From Candidatus Thorarchaeota archaeon (GTDB lineage Archaea > Asgardarchaeota > Thorarchaeia > Thorarchaeales > Thorarchaeaceae), in the NCBI GenBank assembly GCA_016840385.1, contig JAEOSL010000070.1:1-17736 (forward strand): 17,736 nucleotides of DNA. Direction: 5' to 3'. The notes below the pieces were generated by a model. It had not been told where the DNA came from. It did not search any database and was given only the letters and a program-made list of their open reading frames with translations. This document shows, one piece after another, positions 1 through 6,823 of this stretch (position 1 is the first letter of the stretch; the number at the start of each line of letters is the position of its first letter). The translations under genes were made by a program, and so were the position numbers.

Positions 1-1250
1 GTCACCACCAAAGAGAACATCACCATTCTGATAGACCCAGTAGTACCCTGGAGCCTCACCATAGATGTCCCAGTCAATGGTCCAACCGAGTTCTCCCTCA
101 TTGAAGGAGATATAATCGGGACCGTAGATACTAATTGGTGTGCTCGATTCAACTGTGATGTAGACAGTACCTGTACCATTCAGTGTACCCCATGCTGCAA
201 AGAAGAGTTCATGTGTACCTACTGCGAAACCATCGACATTGACGGTCACATTCAGATTGGGCTCAGTCCACGGACCGCTGGTGTAAAAGGCACCATCAAG
301 TTCCGTCGCCCACCATACTGGATTTTCATCATAGAGCATGAAGAAGAGGTCGTTACCTGTTTCTCCCTCAGTGTATACTATATCATCGGGGAAGATAATC
401 TCTGGATAACCAGTTTGTTCCAATACTGTTATTGTGACAATTCCTGTTGTGTTAAAGAATTCACTACCAGTTGCCGAGAACACTAATTGGTGAATGCCAA
501 CTGATAATCCATCAACATTGACAATAAATGTCTCATTAGGTTGAGTCCATTCCACTAGTTCATAATTGTAACCACCATCAATGTATGTGCACCAGTAACT
601 GGGATCCTCGTGATACAGAATGAATGTTAGATCAATTCCTAGTTCTCCTTCAGTATAAGTGATATCATCAGGGAAGATAACTTCTGGATATTCGTATATC
701 TGATTCACAGTCACATACACTGTATCCGTAGCATTTCCGCCTTCCCCAATAACAAGGATTGTGTACTCGTAGATACCCGGATTAAGTAGTTGAATTGCAT
801 GAGTTACAGTGAGTGAAGGTCCACTCCATAAATTACTTGTATGAAAGATGCCGTCTACCCAAATTTCGTATGCTATTGCATGTTCATCGTAGAGTTCCCA
901 AATGATTTCTGCGTATTCCACCTGGTCGATAGTGAAGTCATCTGGTCCAATTACAACAGGTTCAGGAACACCTCCACTCGGTAGAACAACTACAGTATTT
1001 GTAGATGATACTGTACTACCATCGAGCATCGATATGTGAATTGTATAGTAGTATGTCCCCTGAACTAATCCGTCGATATTGACTAGGATATCTCCTCCAG
1101 TCCAGATGCCTGAGGTTACAAATGTTCCATCTCTATCAACATAATAATTGAGAGGAGTAAGACCACCAACAATCCATTTAATCCAGATGTCGGTATCATC
1201 TTCATAGAATTCATAGTATCCTGGATTAGTAAGACTAAGGAATGGTTGGG
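1..1250 (-). repeat. Tandem Ig-like domain repeats inside the surface protein
   Basis: Four full repeats and one partial repeat of about 90-94 residues follow the beta-helix. A typical unit reads FPDDIVYTEGETG, then an aromatic/acidic stretch (ENPVWW), then a VNVDGFAVGTHEL turn, and ends in a TVYITV strand. The nucleotide repeat is visible: 381-408 and 663-690 are nearly identical (282 bases apart), and the TTCTCCCTCA motif at 91 recurs at 361 (270 apart), with TTCTCCTTCA at 643. The two repeats nearest the beta-helix have diverged more than the three distal ones, suggesting recent expansion at the C-terminal side. Such repeats usually form a stalk or binding arm. Confidence 0.8.
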
Positions 1251-4200
1251 GATATCTATCGATGGTAGAAATAACATTGTATTCGGTTGGTGAGTACCAA
1301 TCAGACCAATAATTACCTAGTGAAACTGAATCGTCCCACACGTTGTTAGAGTCGATGTCTTCTGCGTTCATTCCATTGTACCCAATTATATTGTAATAGA
1401 GTGAGTTGAACTCAGAACCAGAATACAGAGTTATTCCGTAGTTTAGATTGGACAAAATGGTATTGTTACATATGGTAGAATATTGTGTGCTTGCTAGAGC
1501 AATACCTCTGTGATTTTCAGAGACCTCGTTTCCTGAAACATAGAAGTTGGTACAGAATATCAAGTAGATACCATCTTCACCGTTTCGAACGAAACTGCTA
1601 GATTGAATAGTGCTATTGTGACATTGATAGAATGATACTGCATCGTATGAACAATTGTAAACACCCACGTTGTAGATGTTCAAATCCTCACTAAATCCAG
1701 CAATAATTCCTGTAGTAGTATCAGCAAAGAAAGTTGAATCTACTGTCACATTGACAGAGTCGACAATAATCATCTGGCCATATGAACCAGATAGATAGAG
1801 ATCCTGTTCTGATAGGATATATTCCAATGGCAAACCATTAACAAAGTTTGATTCAAAAGTGTGAGTCCATTGTTCAACTGTATCACCGGTAAATAGCACC
1901 CCTGTTTTTTCGAATATATTGTTGACGAATGTTATGTTCTGAGAGAAACGAATATTGATACCAGAGTTCATTGATTCATTGAATCTATTGTTTTGCACTA
2001 AAGTATCGTAGTTATAGTTGAGGTAGATTCCATGCATTCCGCCTACAAGGTCATTGTTCTCGATGGTACACCCACCAGTTGATGGTAGATATATTCCGAA
2101 ATCACAATTCTGAAGGAAGTTATCTCTAACGACATTGTCATTTGAACTAAGAAGATATATTCCAACATAGCTCCCATCGATGATGGTACTTCTAATCTCA
2201 CAATCTGTTGAATATGCCAGTTGTATAGCTCGTGATGCATCACCAAAATTACCATTTTCAAAAATAGTATTTGTACAATTAACTAGGATTGCTTGACCAA
2301 ATGTAGATAGATCGATGGTTTCACTTTCGATATTCGTAAAGTAACCCAGAGGTTTGCTGTTCACAGTATTCCCAATCAAGTTTTGATACATTTCTTCTAG
2401 AATTCCATAAATGAACAAACCACATTCAACGAACTCGTTATCTAGAAGGGTCATGTTCATACATGACCTGAGATAGATCCCATAAGTATCCGCATATACT
2501 AGATTTCTTTCGATGGAGATATTGCTAGAAGCTTCAGCATAGATACCATTTGTTCCACCCGAAATTACATTTTCCACAATCTGACAATTCGAGCCGGATA
2601 CATCAATTACATTAACTCCATAGACTACTTGTGTCATCTGAATACTGTTATTGTAGATATAGCAATCACTCTCATATGCTTCAATTCCTTTTCCATAATG
2701 CGCAATTACGTTATTGGTAATCTCAGTTTCAGGAGATGAAGATACGGAAACACCAAACGCCACATCCTGTCCCCAAAATTCGTTATAGGAAACTCGTACG
2801 TCTGATGAAGATGCTATAGAAACACCTTCCCAATAATCCTGGAGTGAGTTTCTTGAAATAGTTATATGCTCTGAATTTTGGATTTCTATACACCGGTCAA
2901 CTTGTTCGAACACATTGTTAGTCAATTGAATATCCATACATGCTTCGATTAAAATTCCAGGTCCAACGGAAAATCCTGGTGGCGATGGAGTTGTAAACCA
3001 ATTATCAAAAATTGTTACGTTGGAAGAATCGTACACCCGTATCGAATAGATCCCTCCAATCAGTGAGGGATTTGAGAATGTGTTCCTCTCTATCACACTA
3101 TTATATACACTTGCAAGAAATAGCTTTGTGTTCGTTATATTTTGGAAAATATTATCTTTGACAACAGGATTGCTGCCAGAAATTTGAACGCCCCCTATTT
3201 GGTTAGAAATCAGATTTCTTTCAAACACAATTGTATCAGCAACGAGATTCAAAGGATTGTCATTGTTTTCGAAGATACTGTCGTGAATATAACATGCTCC
3301 AGACCACTGGCCATCAATACTGACATACAGGTTAGAGAAACTACAGGAATCCACTTCTAATACAGGGAGGTTTGAAACAAGAATCCCGAAATTGGCCGAA
3401 ACGAAATCACAATCACGTACTACTATATTATCACTAAGAATGATTGTTAGACCTACGGTAGTATTACTTAGGTAGCCATTCGCAAGAACCAGCTCAGAGC
3501 AGTCAGTTACTATAACTGCTCCATAACCGGATAGGTCCACGAATGCATTATGAACGCCAGAGATTAAGGTGTATGGCAATCCATTGACCGTATTCCCCCA
3601 AAAGAATCTCCACCAATTCGTTTCATGGCAATTTGCTACTATTCCGGTATTTGTGAATGTATTGTCAAGAATAGAAATATCGATTGAGTCATGGATGTAT
3701 ATAGCCTCATCAATATCAATGAAATCACAATTGCTAACAGTTGTGTTCAAATCATAACTTGTAGAAATTCCTCCTCGGGGTCCTTGAAATGTACAGTAAT
3801 CAAATGTGATGCTAGCACAAGCATCCTCTTCAGATTGTACTGGATCCCAATCATAAGAAAGTAAAACTCCAGAATTTTCGAAAGTACAATCAATAATTCG
3901 TCCATTTGTCACATTGGTCAGATAAATTCCTCTTGCTGAATCTGGGGTGTCAGGAATAAAGGAGCAATCTTCAATTTGAAAATACGCATCGGTATGAGAA
4001 ATTATAATTGCGCCGGAATCGTAAATCGTAGGAATGAATGTCATTCCTGATAGAAGATACGGATCTGATTCAATACCAGTTCCACTCCATCCGTTGGCTA
4101 GAAAATCATCATTACTTGTAATGGTCATAGCCGCAGCAGGATGATATGCAACATCTGGTTGTATGTCCAATGAATTCTCAAAACTATCGTTCGCGTTGTT

Positions 4201-4287
4201 GTGAGAAACAGTAACATTCTGATTTCCTATCATTCCAATTAACGTAATGACTACTAGAAAAGTAAGTACTACCTTTAGTATTCTCAT
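1..4287 (-). CDS. Secreted NosD-like parallel beta-helix protein with Ig-like repeats, partial (3' end beyond window)
   Basis: I translated this frame triplet by triplet from ATG 4287 to the window edge and found no stop, so at least 1429 residues are encoded and the C-terminus is missing. Residues 1 to about 22 are a signal peptide (Lys-5, then a hydrophobic run VVLTFLVVITLIGMIG), so the protein is exported. Around residues 60-80 there is an opening motif of archaeal NosD-type proteins (DDFLANGWSGTG, then DPYLLSG). Residues about 80-1000 form a right-handed parallel beta-helix of short rungs with recurrent N-N-x-I/F patterns, ending with LGNYWSDW, the usual NosD closing motif. From about 1005 onward come Ig-like repeats. 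Many N-x-S/T sequons suggest glycosylation. Likely role: cell-surface adhesion or carbohydrate interaction; I see no catalytic residues. The gene follows the serine hydrolase in the same direction after 178 bases, too far to assume an operon. Fold call firm, function open. Confidence 0.9.
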   Translation of the reverse strand, partial: MRILKVVLTFLVVITLIGMIGNQNVTVSHNNANDSFENSLDIQPDVAYHPAAAMTITSNDDFLANGWSGTGIESDPYLLSGMTFIPTIYDSGAIIISHTDAYFQIEDCSFIPDTPDSARGIYLTNVTNGRIIDCTFENSGVLLSYDWDPVQSEEDACASITFDYCTFQGPRGGISTSYDLNTTVSNCDFIDIDEAIYIHDSIDISILDNTFTNTGIVANCHETNWWRFFWGNTVNGLPYTLISGVHNAFVDLSGYGAVIVTDCSELVLANGYLSNTTVGLTIILSDNIVVRDCDFVSANFGILVSNLPVLEVDSCSFSNLYVSIDGQWSGACYIHDSIFENNDNPLNLVADTIVFERNLISNQIGGVQISGSNPVVKDNIFQNITNTKLFLASVYNSVIERNTFSNPSLIGGIYSIRVYDSSNVTIFDNWFTTPSPPGFSVGPGILIEACMDIQLTNNVFEQVDRCIEIQNSEHITISRNSLQDYWEGVSIASSSDVRVSYNEFWGQDVAFGVSVSSSPETEITNNVIAHYGKGIEAYESDCYIYNNSIQMTQVVYGVNVIDVSGSNCQIVENVISGGTNGIYAEASSNISIERNLVYADTYGIYLRSCMNMTLLDNEFVECGLFIYGILEEMYQNLIGNTVNSKPLGYFTNIESETIDLSTFGQAILVNCTNTIFENGNFGDASRAIQLAYSTDCEIRSTIIDGSYVGIYLLSSNDNVVRDNFLQNCDFGIYLPSTGGCTIENNDLVGGMHGIYLNYNYDTLVQNNRFNESMNSGINIRFSQNITFVNNIFEKTGVLFTGDTVEQWTHTFESNFVNGLPLEYILSEQDLYLSGSYGQMIIVDSVNVTVDSTFFADTTTGIIAGFSEDLNIYNVGVYNCSYDAVSFYQCHNSTIQSSSFVRNGEDGIYLIFCTNFYVSGNEVSENHRGIALASTQYSTICNNTILSNLNYGITLYSGSEFNSLYYNIIGYNGMNAEDIDSNNVWDDSVSLGNYWSDWYSPTEYNVISTIDRYPQPFLSLTNPGYYEFYEDDTDIWIKWIVGGLTPLNYYVDRDGTFVTSGIWTGGDILVNIDGLVQGTYYYTIHISMLDGSTVSSTNTVVVLPSGGVPEPVVIGPDDFTIDQVEYAEIIWELYDEHAIAYEIWVDGIFHTSNLWSGPSLTVTHAIQLLNPGIYEYTILVIGEGGNATDTVYVTVNQIYEYPEVIFPDDITYTEGELGIDLTFILYHEDPSYWCTYIDGGYNYELVEWTQPNETFIVNVDGLSVGIHQLVFSATGSEFFNTTGIVTITVLEQTGYPEIIFPDDIVYTEGETGNDLFFMLYDENPVWWATELDGAFYTSGPWTEPNLNVTVNVDGFAVGTHELFFAAWGTLNGTGTVYITVESSTPISIYGPDYISFNEGELGWTIDWDIYGEAPGYYWVYQNGDVLFGGD

Positions 4288-4334
4288 GCAGATTCCCTCT
4301 AACTCCTCATTGCGTTTCAGGCTTGATTAGAAAT

Positions 4335-4365
4335 TGTCCTTTGCTTTCCGCATAGCAAATGGATT
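4335..4365 (-). other. Inverted repeat upstream of the beta-helix gene
   Basis: TTTGCT at 4340-4345 and AGCAAA at 4354-4359 can pair with an 8-base loop, in the 178-base gap between the serine hydrolase stop and the surface protein start. It could be a weak terminator of the upstream gene or a leader structure. There is no convincing T-run after it on the minus strand, so the role is undecided. The rest of the gap shows a purine-rich stretch (GAGGAGTTAGAGGG) just upstream of ATG 4287, which can serve as the ribosome-binding site. Confidence 0.25.
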
Positions 4366-4465
4366 GGCTCCTCACAAGCACCCCGAACTACATACTGCCC
4401 TAGTACATCTCCCTAATAAAGCTCACGAGAGTGATAAAATTCAGAAGTATGCACACATTCGACCT

Positions 4466-5497
4466 TCATGACTCCTTATGACGCATCTTCTCTTGTTTTC
4501 CCCTGTCACTTTCTGGAATGAAAATGTCCATTATTGATTTTGCAACAGGTTCAACATCTTCAGGATCATAATTTGCCAATACGAGTACCACATAGTCAGT
4601 GATACCGAACTTCAGGTACAAAGCATTGAGACCTGGAGCTCCACCTGCTAGTCCCACCGCCCTTGGCTTGGCATTTGGTTTTGCTTCTAATGGAACATAG
4701 ACTCTTCCACTATGTTCTTTGTCCAAAAGAACCTCATTAGCAATGGCTCTATCAAGTTTGAGTAAATCGTAGACTGTTGATTGACCGCCACCTGCTGAAC
4801 TTCCGCGGCTTCCAATGATGAAATAATTCGTTCTTCTCTTTGTAGGATGTACTGAACCATCTGGCATGTGTCGTGTGTATCCTGTGGCAAGTCTAGGTGT
4901 TATCGAGTCTATCTCGAAATGACCCGTATCAGCCATACCTGCAGGTTCGTAGATATTCTTCTTGACATACTCATAGTAGTTCATTCCGGATACTGCTTCT
5001 ATGATCTTTCCAAGTACGACATACCCTGCATTACTATACTCCATCTTCTCTCCTGGTTCAAACAAGAGAGGGTCATCAATGAAGCACGGAACGAAGTCAT
5101 CCAAGGTTCTGAGGTTTCCATTTCCAGCTGTGAATTTTTCATTGAAGTAATCGCCCATCCCCGATGTGAATGAAATGAGATGGCTGATTTTCACCTTGGT
5201 AGCAATATCCTTCGGAAATTCGTGTAGATGTTTTCCAACTAGATCATCCAATGTCAATAATCCTTTCTGAAGAAGTTGCAGGATTGCAATCTTTGTGATC
5301 ACCTTGTTCAGTGATCCGATATTGAATATCGTATCAATTTGGTTGGGCACATCAAAATTCTTGCAAGCATACCCGTATGCACGTTCCAATATCACTTGAT
5401 TTTCTTTCGCAACAAGTACAACTCCTGAGAACTTGTCCGCCTCAAATAGATCAGTGAAGATTTTCTCGAATTCCTTCTCATTAAATTCCGACATCAT
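4466..5497 (-). CDS. Beta-lactamase-fold serine hydrolase (class C / peptidase family S12 type), cytoplasmic
   Basis: The protein has about 343 residues and matches the penicillin-binding-protein-like beta-lactamase fold. Visible catalytic motifs, counted from ATG 5497: S-x-x-K as Ser62-Leu-Asn-Lys65 (context NIGSLNK) and Y-x-N as Tyr154-Ser-Asn156 (MEYSNAGY). The third motif, normally H/K-x-G before a GGAPG turn, reads GLAGGAPGLN, so the usual His/Lys is Leu. There is no signal peptide, so it should act in the cytoplasm, as an esterase, amidase or D-peptidase rather than a classical periplasmic beta-lactamase. The frame also allows TTG at 5503, but ATG 5497 is better placed after GGATTGAT. 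A TATA-like sequence lies at 5527-5532. The gene is divergent from an ArsR-type regulator across a palindromic operator, so it is likely the regulator's target. Substrate unknown. Confidence 0.87.
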   Translation of the reverse strand: MMSEFNEKEFEKIFTDLFEADKFSGVVLVAKENQVILERAYGYACKNFDVPNQIDTIFNIGSLNKVITKIAILQLLQKGLLTLDDLVGKHLHEFPKDIATKVKISHLISFTSGMGDYFNEKFTAGNGNLRTLDDFVPCFIDDPLLFEPGEKMEYSNAGYVVLGKIIEAVSGMNYYEYVKKNIYEPAGMADTGHFEIDSITPRLATGYTRHMPDGSVHPTKRRTNYFIIGSRGSSAGGGQSTVYDLLKLDRAIANEVLLDKEHSGRVYVPLEAKPNAKPRAVGLAGGAPGLNALYLKFGITDYVVLVLANYDPEDVEPVAKSIMDIFIPESDRGKQEKMRHKES

Positions 5498-5511
5498 TAT
5501 CAATCCTATTG

Positions 5512-5539
5512 AATCGAAACGTTTCGATTATATCGAAAC
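5512..5539. promoter_or_regulatory. Perfect 18-bp palindromic operator plus a third half-site
   Basis: AATCGAAACGTTTCGATT at 5512-5529 is a perfect palindrome. A third half-site, ATCGAAAC, lies at 5532-5539 as a direct repeat of the left arm (5513-5520). The minus-strand TATA-like element for the serine hydrolase (TATAAT, 5527-5532) is embedded where the palindrome meets the third half-site, so a bound protein would block that promoter. The natural candidate is the ArsR-type regulator encoded 70 bases to the right; this family binds such palindromes as dimers. The binding partner is inferred. Confidence 0.75.
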
Positions 5540-5557
5540 AATATGATAACGTCGGAC

Positions 5558-5566
5558 TTATAAATA
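5558..5566 (+). promoter_or_regulatory. TATA box of the ArsR-type regulator
   Basis: TTATAAATA sits about 45-50 bases before the regulator's start codon. With the usual archaeal spacing of about 25 bases to the transcript start, the mRNA would have a leader of roughly 20 bases carrying GAGATGA (5597-5603) as a weak ribosome-binding site for ATG 5610. The palindromic operator lies about 20 bases upstream of this box, so the regulator may act less strongly on its own gene than on the divergent hydrolase. Confidence 0.55.
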
Positions 5567-5609
5567 TACTTCCTTGTGTAATTTCTGTAACTAAATGAGA
5601 TGAGTGACA

Positions 5610-6167
5610 ATGACTCTGTTCGAACTTCTATCTGATCCTGTACGAGCTCGTATCTACATCGAGATTCTTGTGAACAAAGAGATGACTGCACAAGAATTGA
5701 TGGAAGTCGTAGATATCAGTCGCAGTACCTTATCTCATCACCTAACTAGATTTGTCGAGGAAGAAGTCTTTGATGTGCACGTTCAGAGTACAGGTCGCTC
5801 TATCAAACACTATTCTATAAAACCACAACAGAAGAGAGAGGTGATAATCAAAGGGGACGGAGAAACTAAGAGGAGAGAAAAGCTGCTATTCTTAGAATCT
5901 GCATCTGCACATCTCCAGGTTATCTCAAATCTGATTCTAGAAAGAGCCAAGGAATTTGATTCAGAATCTTCGAAATCTAAGAAGCGACTTGGTAATGTTA
6001 CCTTTACTTTTCATTTCATGTCTAAGGCTGAAAGCAAAATCTGGGAAGAGGAATATCAGGCTTTTGAGAAACGGTTTAGGGAACGTATGAAAGAAGTATC
6101 ATCCAAAACTCCATCTTTTGATTATATTGCTTTTGGGGGACAAGTACCAACTAGGAAATCGATGTAA
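5610..6167 (+). CDS. ArsR-family winged-helix transcriptional regulator
   Basis: A protein of 185 residues. The N-terminal 70 residues are an ArsR-type winged helix: LLSDPVRARIYIEIL as the first helix, TAQELMEVVDISRSTLSHHL as helix-turn-helix (residues about 26-45), and a wing around GRSIKHYSI. The C-terminal half (about 80-185) has a helical segment and a motif NVTFTFHFMSKAES, then a charged helix rich in Glu/Arg/Lys, probably a dimerisation or ligand domain. The protein contains no cysteine, so it cannot be a thiolate arsenite/metal sensor like classical ArsR; its signal is unknown. GTG 5604 is an in-frame alternative start, but GAGATGA abuts it too closely, so ATG 5610 is preferred. It is divergent from the serine hydrolase and followed after 88 bases by an acetyltransferase, both plausible targets. 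Confidence 0.88.
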   Translation: MTLFELLSDPVRARIYIEILVNKEMTAQELMEVVDISRSTLSHHLTRFVEEEVFDVHVQSTGRSIKHYSIKPQQKREVIIKGDGETKRREKLLFLESASAHLQVISNLILERAKEFDSESSKSKKRLGNVTFTFHFMSKAESKIWEEEYQAFEKRFRERMKEVSSKTPSFDYIAFGGQVPTRKSM

Positions 6168-6223
6168 TCTTTGTAATGTTCCTCGCTAAGCTATCCATCT
6201 ATTCTCCCGACGTGTTCCGAGTG

Positions 6224-6231
6224 TATTAAAA
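6224..6231 (+). promoter_or_regulatory. TATA-like element of the acetyltransferase gene
   Basis: TATTAAAA is centred 28 bases before ATG 6256. No Shine-Dalgarno match is visible before that ATG. This spacing fits an archaeal leaderless transcript, so the acetyltransferase probably has its own promoter rather than depending only on read-through from the regulator. Confidence 0.45.
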
Positions 6232-6255
6232 CGAATTTCTGCCATTTTCTAAGAT

Positions 6256-6711
6256 ATGAGAGATGGAATATTGATTGAAGATGCAAATGAGTCTGATCGT
6301 GAGGCGATTGTGGTTCTACTACAGAACACAAATCTTCCACCGGATGGTATCGAATCTCATCTGAAGAACTTCATTGTCATCAGACATCCCGAAGCTGTTG
6401 CTGGACCAGAATTTCTTGTGGGCTCTGCTGGACTTGAGATCTATGGTAAATCCGCTTTGTTGAGGTCTCTAGCAGTACATCCAGATTTCCAAGGAACAGG
6501 TTTGGGTACAAGATTGGTTAATCGCATTATAGATGTGGCAAAAGGAAAGGGCATTACGCATCTCTTCCTTCTTACAGATAGTGCAGAGGACTACTTCAAG
6601 AAACGTGGGTTTGTTGTAGTCGGTAGAAACCTGGTTCCTGATGATATGAAACAATCGATTGAATTCACAACTCTCTGTACAAGTTCTCCTTCCATGATGC
6701 GTGAGATCTAA
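6256..6711 (+). CDS. GNAT-family N-acetyltransferase, ArsN2-like
   Basis: A protein of 151 residues with a single GNAT fold. Acetyl-CoA binding motif A is clear: SLAVHPDF then QGTGLG (residues 71-84). Around it the sequence follows the ArsN2 subgroup closely: FLVGSAGLEIYGKSALLRSLAV before motif A (residues 53-74, quoted here as FLVGSAGLEIYGK plus SALLRSLAV), HLFLLTDSAEDYFKKRGF after it (102-119), and a C-terminal SIEFTTLCTSSPSMM with Cys141 at the place where ArsN2 proteins carry LCP. ArsN2 genes are usually found in arsenic-resistance clusters, but no arsenic transporter, reductase or methylase is present here; the only link is the neighbouring ArsR-fold regulator, which lacks cysteines. The substrate is therefore open: it may acetylate an amino-acid-like toxin or another small amine. 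Family firm, substrate inferred. Confidence 0.85.
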   Translation: MRDGILIEDANESDREAIVVLLQNTNLPPDGIESHLKNFIVIRHPEAVAGPEFLVGSAGLEIYGKSALLRSLAVHPDFQGTGLGTRLVNRIIDVAKGKGITHLFLLTDSAEDYFKKRGFVVVGRNLVPDDMKQSIEFTTLCTSSPSMMREI

Positions 6712-6823
6712 TAACTTCAAAGTAAGAGGGGTGGAAAGGTTGAAGGTCGAAGTGAAGAGTAAGGTTTTCCCTATCCAATGACAGTGGCAATTCTTGGAAT
6801 GAGAAACTCAAACCCTGAAACTA

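Noticed and set aside
211..486. A plus-strand reading frame of 91 codons
   Set aside because: It lies in the frame opposite the surface protein's coding strand and reads as Cys-rich low-quality sequence; the minus-strand frame is open for over 1400 codons with coherent repeats.
2000..4200. Possible frameshifts in the surface protein
   Set aside because: I checked every triplet in the minus frame from 4287 to 1 for TTA, CTA and TCA (stops on the minus strand) and found none, so the frame is intact.
5604..5609. GTG 5604 as start of the ArsR-type regulator
   Set aside because: The only purine-rich element (GAGATGA) directly abuts it; ATG 5610 has better spacing. The difference is two residues.
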